Source: Sphagnum magellanicum
Lineage: Eukaryota; Streptophyta; Sphagnopsida; Sphagnales; Sphagnaceae
Length of the DNA: 64,000 bases
NCBI GenBank assembly: GCA_021904315.1
Contig: CM038912.1
Location: 15,587,061 to 15,651,060 of the forward strand
Direction of reading: 5' to 3'
The notes under the pieces were generated by a model. That model worked only from the letters and a program-made list of their open reading frames with translations, did not search any database and was not told the origin of the DNA. The position numbers and the translations under genes were made by a program. Positions 47,109 through 57,396 of this stretch are shown here, piece by piece (the first letter of the stretch is position 1; each line of letters opens with the position of its first letter).

Positions 47109-47714
47109 TCTTATATATTAAAGCAACAGTGGTGTCTGTTTGTGTGGGCAGTGCTTGGAAAATTCTTCCAGTCACTGCCCGTTCCTTGTGGAGCTTCCCT
47201 AGATGTAACTTCCCCAGATGTAACTGACTTCAGAGATAAAAGAAATCAGGGGCAGTCTGATTTTTTGAGGTGCTTCCCCAAATGTAACTTCCTCAGATGT
47301 AACTGACTCCAAAGAAAAAAGAAATCAGGGGCAATCTGATTTTTTGAGGCAAAAGATTTGGTAGACCAAAAAAAAAATATTTAGGCCTTGAACAACCTAG
47401 AATCAATATTTTTTATTTTTTTTTGTATTGACCAAAACTACCTTTTTTTTCTTTTAGCTACTATCCGTCCCGATTAAGGGGATGGATAAATGTCCGTCTG
47501 GCTTGATGACAGGACGAATTTTGGGAAGCTTTTTTTCTTTTAGCTACTGTCCGTCCCGATTAAGGGGATGGATGAAATGTCCGTCCGGTTGGATGATCAC
47601 AACATAATAATAAAAATAAAAAAGTTAAAAGTTTATAAAAAAAACTAAAATGCGAACCAAGTTTAAAGAAACCAGGGGACTTCACAGTGGCCAAAGGTCA
47701 CGGGCACCCACTAG
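47109..47714 (+). mobile_element. Non-autonomous Helitron
   Basis: 606 bp. The 5' end TCTTATATATTAAAGC is preceded by A, and the 3' end CTAG at 47711–47714 is followed by T. A hairpin with 6-bp arms (47687–47692 and 47696–47701, three-base loop, one G·T pair) lies ten bases before CTAG. The interior has two short duplications (about 47210 and 47279; about 47454 and 47537) and no open frame of interest. The 5' end is near-identical to the Helitron at 44418–44969, and both continue with TCTGTTTGTG-like sequence. Confidence 0.9.
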
Positions 47715-48471
47715 TAATAATAAGGGGAAAAAAACATATTTGCATAAGGACAAAACACAAGACAAAAAAGAAAAAATAAATATTTCCAAAGCAAAAAACT
47801 AGCAAAAAGGATTTTAGCTCCTTACAATGTTATGTTGCAAGATCTACAAGTGGGACGTTGGATCTACAAGGTCAATGTCCATGGACTCCCTAACATTCTC
47901 ACCAGATTCATTCCTTAGTTTATTAATGGATAGTCAAGGAAGCTTGCATCACAATGCTATGAATTTTAAACTATTCAAAAAATCATTGGTCACAAAATGC
48001 CATTCTTTTTTTCGGGAATGATGCTAATGGTATGTGAGTATTGTCTATGGCCTCACAAGTATCATCTGTAGATGGATTTGTAGGAGCAGTCAGTCTGCAC
48101 AGAGAGAGAGAGCGATGGAGGGAGAGAGAGAGAGAGAATTATTCCAGCAATCAGTCCCTTGGAACGTTTCTTTGAGTCATTTGCTAGCATCTGGATTGGA
48201 CATAAATTAGCGGGGAGGAGCCATGCCCAAAGCGTCTGAACCTGAACTCAGCGCTCTCGTTGAAGTCTTCAGGCCTATCTTGTTGCCGATCACTGAGCGG
48301 CTGACAAACGCGCATCCAATAATCCATTGAAGTTTTGCAAAATATAATATAGGGACTTCTTCCAATGATTTGCTGGAAACTTTTCTTCAGAGCATTATTC
48401 GGATTCTCTTCTTCTTCTTCTTCTTCTTCTTCAGAGCTTTACGGGAACTTTTTGTTGGAAACGACTTCACG
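47715..48471. promoter_or_regulatory. Upstream region of the membrane-protein gene at 48472
   Basis: It contains a GA-rich run near 48100–48137 and a CTT run at 48407–48433 ending in TTCAG, which looks like a splice acceptor. The gene may therefore have an upstream leader exon. No other gene is seen. Confidence 0.4.
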
Positions 48472-49422
48472 ATGACGGACTTGGATCGCTCTTGGAATCC
48501 TCTGGTCAGATTAGGGTTAGCATTCAAGAAAGTCCATGCACTTGCGCCTGGATTGCAGCCTGATGATCTCGCGACGTCGACGACGAATCCGGAGACGAAA
48601 TTGCAGCAGAGCCCTGCTCCTCTCGTTGATATCGAGGATGTGAGGAAGTTCCTGAGGAAGAAACTGGCAATCAAGGAGCCCGTTTCCACCATCCCAGGTT
48701 TTCTTGAAGCAGCTTCTACTTCTTCTTCAATCCCTCCTCGCCTTGACCCCTTGATAGGTGCAGCAGAAGGAAGTAGTGAAAGATTGTCGTCGTCTTCGTC
48801 ACCTTCCTCTGTGTCGTCATCGGGGCCCGAAGGAAGAAGCGCGAGCGTTTCTAGCGGTTACGGTTACTCCTCGTCGATGCCTGCTGCTCATCATCCCTCA
48901 CACGAAGCTGCATCTGGAGTGCATCCCTTCGAAATTGGAACAGTCGGACACCCTATCCTGGAATTAGATGAGGCCAGACAACCTCCTCCTTCTCCTCTGG
49001 ATCCAGCAGCTCTGGATGGGGGCGGCAGCGAACAACAAAATGTGGTGGAATACAGCTGGTTTGTCTCTCCTCCTCCACAGTGTGATACCACGCGTGCGCG
49101 ACTGGAGATGGAAGAAGTTCAAGAGTTCATCAGAAGGACCGGGGAAATGCTGCACAGGTTTCGAAGATGGGGGCTTCCAGAGACCTCGTGGAGGAACAAG
49201 ATGCCGTGGCATGATCCGCCGCCTAACTTTCTGGCCAAGGGGCTGCAATGGCCACAAACCAATTTTGCATCCCAAGAGGAGAAGAGACTCATGTGCACAA
49301 GGGCCAGAAAGAGGCGTCGCTTCTTGCTCGGCTCTCCACCCACCTGGTCGTTCATGGTGGCCAATGTGGCGCTCATTGCTGTTCTTGTTTACAACCCAGC
49401 TGCAAAGTTTCCTCCAGCCTAA
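48472..49422 (+). CDS. Unrecognised plant protein with one C-terminal membrane segment
   Basis: A single open exon of 317 codons from ATG 48472 to TAA 49422 (316 residues). I do not recognise it. The N-terminal third has a basic helical part (VRKFLRKKLAIKEP), the middle is Ser/Pro-rich and disordered, and residues around 200–280 contain EVQEFIRRTGEMLHRFRRWG and WRNKMPWHDPPPNF. The last about 20 residues form a hydrophobic segment (FMVANVALIAVLVYNPA) after a basic ARKRRRF stretch, suggesting a tail anchor with a cytosolic N-terminus. The frame is open upstream to 48370 but without an ATG, and a CTT/CAG acceptor ends at 48433, so a 5' exon may exist. GC and codon use match genes rather than the flanks. 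Confidence 0.75.
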   Translation: MTDLDRSWNPLVRLGLAFKKVHALAPGLQPDDLATSTTNPETKLQQSPAPLVDIEDVRKFLRKKLAIKEPVSTIPGFLEAASTSSSIPPRLDPLIGAAEGSSERLSSSSSPSSVSSSGPEGRSASVSSGYGYSSSMPAAHHPSHEAASGVHPFEIGTVGHPILELDEARQPPPSPLDPAALDGGGSEQQNVVEYSWFVSPPPQCDTTRARLEMEEVQEFIRRTGEMLHRFRRWGLPETSWRNKMPWHDPPPNFLAKGLQWPQTNFASQEEKRLMCTRARKRRRFLLGSPPTWSFMVANVALIAVLVYNPAAKFPPA

Positions 49423-49545
49423 CTCTTGAGAAGAGAAAGAAAAATGCGAGCTTTTTTTCTGGACTTCAACCTCTTGTTTATTAACCTTCTTGTAGTAAAA
49501 ATACACTGATATCAGAAGCTTTCTTTAATGTGCGCAATGGAGGGT

Positions 49546-49845
49546 TTTTGCTTCACAAATCTGCTCTGGATTAGGGCTTTTGCCAAGCACCTTTAGGGAC
49601 CCATCTATCTTTCAACAATTTTGATGATCAAAGTGGCTGGCAACACAGAGTTTTGCTTAACAATTCCTCTCTGGATTAGGGCTTCTTGCTGAGCAACTTC
49701 AGGGACTCCCATCTTTCAACAAATTGATGATCAAAGTGGCTGGCAACACAGAGTTTTGATTCACAAGTCTGCTCTCAATTAGGACTTTGCCAAGCACTCT
49801 CAGGGATCCATTTTTCAACAAATTGATGATCAAAATGGCTGCTAT
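49546..49845. repeat. Tandem repeat, three copies, period 103–105 bp
   Basis: Units start at 49546, 49651 and 49754 with TTTTGCTTCACAA or a close variant. They continue with CTCTGGATTAGGGCTT-like, CAGGGA-like, TTTCAACAA and TTGATGATCAAAGTGGCTG segments. Located immediately 3' of the gene that stops at 49422. Confidence 0.92.
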
Positions 49846-52800
49846 TGCCTCAAAGGTTGTGAGTGTTGGATTTCTTGCATGAATGAAAGGATAACTATCT
49901 GTGAGAAAAAAAAAGGAAGTTTGTCTTTGTAACTGCACGCTTCTCATGTTTTGATAGGTAAACGAAATTGAGTATGATAATAATAGTATGACACAGAGTT
50001 TGGTAGTTGTTTTGGAGACAGGTGCAAAGCAATATAAACTCACCTAGATGTTTTGAGCCTTGAATTGGTGTCAAGTGGCTGCCTCCAGTCAAGGACTCCA
50101 TTGCCACAACGCAGTTGCAGAGACTGTGGAAGCAGTTGCACCTTATTGTTCTTCACCCAGCAAAGCTGGCCTGTCTATTCTGCAGATTGGCTTCAGACCA
50201 TTTTCCAGGTGACGGAACTCTCTTACCAGTCTCGTATCTACTGAGGAGTGATAATAAAGAGATAGGTGGTTTGAGGCTTTGTGCATTGCAGCGAGTGGGT
50301 TTTGTGTTAGTTATGCAATTGAGGCAAATTCCTATTTTTTGCTTCTTTGGCATAACTTGACATAGCCCAATCTGAATTGTGGAGATGATACAGATGCTGA
50401 AGCATTATCATGTGCCTGTTCATCTTATGCTGTTTGGGTTCAGCATGTTCATTGCTGTGGGCTAAATGTAAGAAAATTGGAGTTCATGGGTCAAAACATA
50501 TGATTGTGTTCTTATATCCCATATTTTTGTTTTCATCATTTCTTACTTCAAATTCTAATAACATAATACATAATGAATAGCCCTGTGTCACAAATCTACA
50601 ATATTCTATCAATGTATCAATTTTGTGAATCCAAAAAATTTATGAACCAAAGAGATCATTAAAAAAATTGACTCCTAATAATGAAAATGCACCCATGTTG
50701 GAATTTTTTTCTTTAGGAGTGGAGGTTACATTTCAAAATTTAGATGCAAATAGAAAAGCAAAAGAATCCCATTTAATGTGTGATAGGTTTTTAAGCCATT
50801 GCCCAAACATTTGGAACATGAAACCTTGGAAATGTATGAAAGTTGATTTAGTCATATCATGTTACAAGCAAACTTCAAGTTGTGAAGGAGTATCATACAC
50901 ATGACAACCTTGAATTGGAATAACAATTTTGAGTGCAATTACAACAAACCCAAATCATCCTGGAGGCAATTCCCAAGATCCAAGGGAACTTTGTATTAGG
51001 TGCAATGCCATAAATGGATTCAACCAATCTCACATCATTCATGTCATGAATGTTTTAGGCAACATTAAGGGGTTTAGGGTGACAATTGTTGCTAATAACA
51101 ATTTGTTTGTTTGTTTTTGACCCATTGGAACAATTATTGTTAACATTGTTTTATAACTCTGTATTCAAAACTGTTAGCAACTTCCTCTCACTTAAAGAGT
51201 CATAATAATGGACCATTTTGAGCAAAAAAAGGTGATCATTTTGATTGATGGATTGGTAATTTTGATTATCAAATCTATGAAATCATTTTTTAAATCATTT
51301 TTACAAATAACATTAAATTGTGGTAGGTAAGTATAAGTAGGTTGTAAAAATGTAAGAGGTAGGTGATAATCTAGCCTAATTTACCTAACCTATTTAACAT
51401 GGCTCCCTAATTGTGCATATAGGTTGTAAAGTATTAGGAATAGAACCCCTCACTTTCATAATAATTATCAAAGTTTTACCAATGGACCACACCTTCATAT
51501 GATAATAAAATTTTCAAGTTTTTTATTTCACATTTTATCAAGTACATTTTGGAATATGCATATCAAAATAAAATATGATCCCATATTCTTGAATATGCAA
51601 TTTAAGAAAACATATAATTTCATATGGTGGGGTGTGCATATCAATATATATAAGTACACATATCAAATAACTATCTTCAAGGGATGCAAATCGTCCAATA
51701 ACACAAGGCTTTAACTATTTAAGGTTTGCATGTATAGTTGCAAAACTTCTAAAATGTCTAAGTTAGATTATCTAAGGCGCAATTTGAAAATGACAATTAC
51801 TAGACCCAATTATTAAAATTGCAAACTTGGATTTCCAGCATTAATTTTGCCCTAGATGCTTTATAAGAAAACCAATTATGATAGAAATACAAAAAATAAA
51901 ATAAGAAAGTTTTGGAACTTTCCGGTAGTAGAAAACATGGTTTCTTTGATAGGAAATTTTAATTAAAAAAGACCTCATTTAAACATAAGAAAAACCCTTC
52001 GTTGTTTTGGATAAGTTGTTTTTAACATGTTCATTGTGACTAGGTGGTCATTTTGACTAGTGGGCAATGGATCATTTGATTAGTCAAATTAAAATACTTT
52101 ATTTTAAATTTATTTTCAAAAATAAAATTACAATTGTAGGTAGGTCAAAAAAAGTAGGTAATTCAGGAATAGCTTAGTTTACCTATTCAACCTAATGTAC
52201 CTAGCTTAACCCTTTAAACATGAACATTGGTTGCAGATATTAAAAATTGAACCCCTCAACCTCCATGATAATAAACCAAGTCCTTACAAATGGACTACAA
52301 TATCATAAATTATTAATTTTTGTTAACTTTTTTATTTGACATCTTACATTGTAGGTAATAAACTTATGTAAATAAATAAAACGATGATTAAAAAATAATT
52401 AAATAGGTTACTCAATAAGTAGGAGGTGTATTGGCCAGTAAACTACCTAACTTACCTAACGACCTACCTACCATAATAGCTAGCTTAAAATGTACCTAGG
52501 TACCAAAGAGGTAATAAGTATGTACCTAAGTATCATAGTAGGTAGGTAATAGGTAAATATCATAATATGTAGTTTGTAGGTACTTAGATAATATAATAGG
52601 TAAGTAGGTAATGCACTTAATACATTAAATACCTACCTACTTACCTAAATATCATAGTAGGTAGGTAAGCAACATAACTATTGTGTGAGCAATGAACATA
52701 CAAACATGATTATTGTGAACATGATGAAATTTTTTTGGAATTTTTTTGCTACATGTACATAATATTCTTGCCACATAAACAAAAGTATTTTTCCATGTGG

Positions 52801-53409
52801 CAAAAAGTTTCATGTACATCAATGGAATATTTCAATCACAAAAATAATTTTTTTAAAATTTTATTTACGGGTAAAAATAAAAGACCGTAAGTAGACCTCC
52901 CAATATAGTGTTGTGCATTATTAGTCAATAGTTAACAAACACACTCAATTTAATATGTGATTTCTCACACATGGAAACATGATTCACACCTATCAATTTT
53001 ATGAATCAACATTAACAAAATCTTTTAGCAAATCAAAACACACTAAATCAAAATAGTAACAACTGGCACAATTTTTAACCTTGAAGTGAAACACATAACA
53101 TCATCTTGAATGTTACAATGGACACTGTTGTTTTTACAATTTTTGGTGTCACATTTGATTATTATTCCTACCAATGTAAAAGTTATAAAATGAGCCAACA
53201 AGTGACGAATTTCATCACAACTCCAAGTCGAAAAATGAATAAAAATTAAAAACTCCTTACAAAACATGACATGTTATAATATATAATATATGTGTTTACA
53301 TAGCACTCATTTCCCCAATGAGCTTGAAACCATAATTACAAAATCCATGCAAGTGCAAGTTGAAGAGTTCTCAATTGTAATTTCACATTGCTTCTTGTTT
53401 GAAATTTCA

Positions 53410-53769
53410 TCATATAAAATCTTGTAGATTCATCCACATCCATGAATAAAAACTTTCAATGGTGGTTTGAAAGTTGTTACAAGAAGCCAACCAACCTCTC
53501 ACCAATTGTAATGTTATTTCTACATCATAAATGGTAACATGTGTTAAACTATCTTCCCATTCCGTGTTGTGAGCCATAACAACATTGCATCCATAGATTG
53601 ATTTACTAAAATAACTTTTTTTCTCATCAAATAAACTTTGAAGATGCAAAAAAAATGTTATGTATTGAGAATGAAGCCTATTTCTTCGAGAGACTTCATC
53701 CATCTCATCTTGTGAAAGATTTGATCCCTTCTTGCACAAAGCCAAAATACAAGACAACAATTGATACAT
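53410..53769 (-). pseudogene. Unassigned protein-like frame
   Basis: 119 codons, with an ATG at 53769, in AT-rich DNA. The text has W, C and H residues and short motifs (SQDEMDEVSRRNRLHSQY, VRGWLASCNNFQTTIES) that look more protein-like than neighbouring frames. No flanking exons are evident and I do not recognise a family. A mobile-element relic is a reasonable guess, nothing more. Confidence 0.2.
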
Positions 53770-54609
53770 TATTGATTGATAAAGTTAAGATAGATTTGTC
53801 TAAAAAACCAACTAGTGAAGTCAAGGAATTTTGACCTCATGTACTACTGAAAAATTTCACAATTATATTTCACAACTTGATTTGAAAAGAATTGAATTCA
53901 TTCTTACAAAAGTGGTAATCGACACATCTACTTTAGCCACCAATGGAATGGATTCCCAAAGCATCAGGGAAATCAATCGGTTTTCACCCATTCTTGACCA
54001 TTCTCACCTTTTCCAGGATTTTTGTGTAGGGGAGATGTGGCGACCATTTGATGCCTCAATTGGGGGTTCACGTGTATGTGTCTTTTCCTTAAGCAGCAGC
54101 GACGACACAGTTTCCAAGCTTTTTTTGTTTGTTGCTGTTGTGCAGCTCACCTCCAAGGAAGGAGGTTTTCCCTGGGTGTTTTTGGAGTGTTGTTGTTGAT
54201 GTTTTCTTTGTCTTCTGTCTGAAGGTGAGTCTTATGAAACTCCATGTCTTGAACCCATGGTCTTGGATTTTGATCTGCTTGTTGGAACAGTTTATTGTTG
54301 CAATTGTGGTTGGGGGGTCTTGTTGGTTTTGGCCTTAGTACTTACTTAGCTAGCTTTTTTGGTGGTTTTCTTCTTCCTCTGCTTGCTTTCTGTGTTCTCT
54401 CACTCTCTCTAGTTTGTTGCACTCCCTTTCTTACTCAAGAAACACATCTGCCTTTTGTTGGTTCTCCTGTGTACTTCAGAGGTCTAGGGCAGGCAGTTGG
54501 GGGTTTAGGGTTATGTTGTTCTAGCTGTGTGTTTCTGGAGATGGGTTCTGTCTGTGCGGGAAGAATTGTTGAGGGCTGATCTTATATGGGTGTGGGATAG
54601 GTGAAAGAC

Positions 54610-56095
54610 ATGGCAGGATCACTAGAGGAAGGATCAGGTGGGGACTACAGAAAGGAGGGTTACTATGGCACCTTCCAATCTGGGGTTCCACAACCCGTAC
54701 CTCCCAGTCAGAGTCCCCATTACCCATCTGCTACGGGTTTGTGCATCTTCTCTTTTGATCCTTTTTTTTTTGGTTTGCCCAATCTTCAAACAACAAAAGC
54801 TTCCAACCAAGAATGCACACTGCGTTTTTATCCTCATGCAGAAAATCTAAGACCAATTCACGGGATGCATTTTGTATCATTGAAAAATTAGTTTTCTTCT
54901 CCATTCTTGTTTTGTATACTTGTTTTGGCTTGGTTGTATTGGAATCAGTCCAAGATATCAGGGTGTGTCTTAGAGGCAATATATGCCTTACGAGAGGGAT
55001 TTAAGAACTTTGCCAAATCATAATCTGTAATTTTTTTTGACTCTGATCTCTGGAATGGGGAGCTGGCAATGTGGTCTCCAGGCTATCCAGTGGAGGGTAC
55101 ACCCTTAAGAGAGGATTATAATCCAAATCGCCGCACTTGGGATACACATCCACTTCCTTTCTGTGGCCTTGGATTTGGCTGGTTCCTGTAAGAAACCCTT
55201 TTTTTGTTTTGCTTATTTTTAATAAGCCAGGTTTATTCATGAATGAATGGTTTTGCAGAGTCAGAATTCCATGAGCTGCTGTCACTCACTGTTGGGTAAC
55301 TGCTGATCATCAATGTAATGATGTGAAATCAAAATGTGGACTATGAAGTAGGATGAATGAAGATAAATGCTCTGCATGCAACATGGCATATGAAGATAGG
55401 CTCAAATTTCTGGAGGTCACATTTCTCATGCATGTTTGTCATTGGTGCTCAAGTTTTCTGTGCTAGGAGTGTGGCATTCTGACCAGTGCAGTAGTACTGA
55501 GATTTCAGAATACTTTCTAATTGAAAGCATGCATAAAAGTTTTACAGATCAATATAGTTTGTGTGGAGGATCTCTAGCTGAAAAACTTATGGCACTCTAG
55601 ATATCAATACTATTTGAGTTCAAGTTGAGTGGTTTCCTCCTCAGTCGGGATGTCAAGGTGGAGGATTGAGCATTTTTTCACTGTAATGCAAGCAGAGAAA
55701 GTATATTATCATTCTGATCTTTTGTTTGTGGCTTTACTGAACAGGTTCATCTTGGGGTTCTTCATTTTGTCAATCCCATGGTATGTTGGGACATTCATCT
55801 TCTTTTGCCTCCGGTATGACCCCAGGGAGTATGCAGGGCTTGCAGCATGTGCAATTGCGGTATAGTCTCCCTTTTATTCTTATTCTCAATCTTTCTTCAA
55901 CCAATATTTTAGCTGCCAGTAGCACTACCTAAGATTGGTTTCATCATGGGTTTTGGTAGCTCAAATTCTCAAATTTCTTTCATTGCTCTTGAAGACATAC
56001 AAATCTTTCTTACTTACCCTGCATATAAATGGGTGCAGGCGGTTGTGGTTTTTCTTCTGGGAGGTTCACAAATGGCTAACCAGGCACTCTTTTAG
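54610..56095 (+). CDS. Ribosomal protein L18a-like small membrane protein
   Basis: Four exons join in phase to 134 residues: 54610–54736, 55082–55187, 55745–55859 and 56039–56095. The N-terminus MAGSLEEGSGG…YYGTFQSGVPQPVPP matches the plant '60S ribosomal protein L18a-like' family, which has a YGTFQ motif and a proline-rich linker. A LPFCGLGFGWFLFILGFF membrane segment follows, then SIPWYVGTFIFFC and a final hydrophobic AAVVVFLLGG. Two or three membrane helices are expected. Despite the database name the family is not a ribosomal subunit, and its role is poorly defined. The start is the only ATG giving the family N-terminus. The gene converges on the RING-CH gene at 57397. Confidence 0.9.
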
Positions 56096-57396
56096 CGTGT
56101 AAACAGAGCTTACTATCTTCTTTGTCAATTCCTGTTTCTTTACACTTGGTTCTGTTTTTTTCTTTCTTTGTGTGCATGGCTTAGTCCATGCTGTTATATG
56201 TGAATAGCTCATATGTTTGGTCTATGGCTCACATATTCAAATTCCAAAATGAAGTGGAACTGGAAACTGCTTGTGGATCTCTAGGTCTTGAGGTCTTGTT
56301 ATGTTTCGTGGTCGGAGACATGTACATTGTGAAGCAGTATGTTGGAGTATCTTCGTAACCACCAGAGGTCAAACTGGTTCTTGAGACACCACTTCCCCTG
56401 AAATTCCCACTCTGGGTATCAAGTTTGGATGATACTCTTGCCAGTATCCATGGGGACTTCAAGACACCCAATATACCTCATCCATACTAGTGGCCCTTTC
56501 AGACACATGGTGATATGTTCAAAATTTGAGTTGTTTAGGATTCAGAACTGCAGGGGTTCTCTAGTCTTTAATCCCTCCAGTTTCAATCTTTGTCCACATT
56601 TCAAAAGAAGAAATGGGTATGTGGCTTGCATACTCATTTCTATGAATGGATGTATGTACAAATGCCACAAGTGTTTGTTTTGTTGAGGGTTGTGGACTTC
56701 TTCACTATGTTTTAAGAAATGGCAATTCTACTATTACTAGGCAGCCATGAAGTGCACAAAGAAATGAGAGAGATATTGTGCAATCCTGAGACAGGACTTT
56801 TGTTTTGCTTTTGATCTTTTGTGCAAGCACATGGTGACATCATGGGAATCATGAATACATTCTCTTGACCTGGACTCCTAGGGCCAGATCCTATGTATTG
56901 TATTACAGGTGTATATACTTCTGCCATCATAAACTACATGAAGTTAACATTCAATTTGTCAAAAAGGAGTTGTCTGAACTGCATAAATTTTCAACAACAA
57001 AAAATGAATATGATGTACACATTTACTGGCTTATTTTACAGCCATGGTTAGCACCACTGCAGATCTTACTATAGCAGGTATCCAGAGGGCTACCAAATGG
57101 TTCTCCATCTTTTGACTGGAGGAGAAAGAATTGGATGAATAAAATGATGCTGCTCTTCGATTCAAGCTTCGTCACATAAATCATGTCAACCAGTACCCAA
57201 ACAATCTATACAATAAAAAGGGAATTGTGCATGCTTGCAACATCCACCCATGTGGCTTGCATGTTGTGATGGATGTGTAGCTTGCATGCTGCACAATCCA
57301 TCTCCCTCTCCTCTGTTGACAACCCTTGAAATTTGCTCTTAAAACCTTAGAACTTGTATGCGAAAAAACCCAAGGCTAACCTGTAGATCATAGGGT
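56096..57396. other. Convergent intergenic region
   Basis: Lies between the stop codons of the L18a-like gene (plus) and the RING-CH gene (minus). I see only probable 3' UTR sequence and no gene, repeat or RNA. Confidence 0.6.

Larger units (their letters stand above)
49423..54609. other. AT-rich intergenic region
   Basis: Starts with the probable 3' UTR of the preceding gene and the three-copy repeat at 49546–49845. 50360–53800 is AT-rich, with TAGG/CCTA-rich patches near 51330–51400 and 52130–52680. A minus frame of 119 codons at 53410–53769 reads like a protein fragment (RGWLASCNNFQTTIES) but is not assignable. 54000–54609 is higher in GC and probably holds the promoter and leader of the L18a-like gene. 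Confidence 0.5.
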
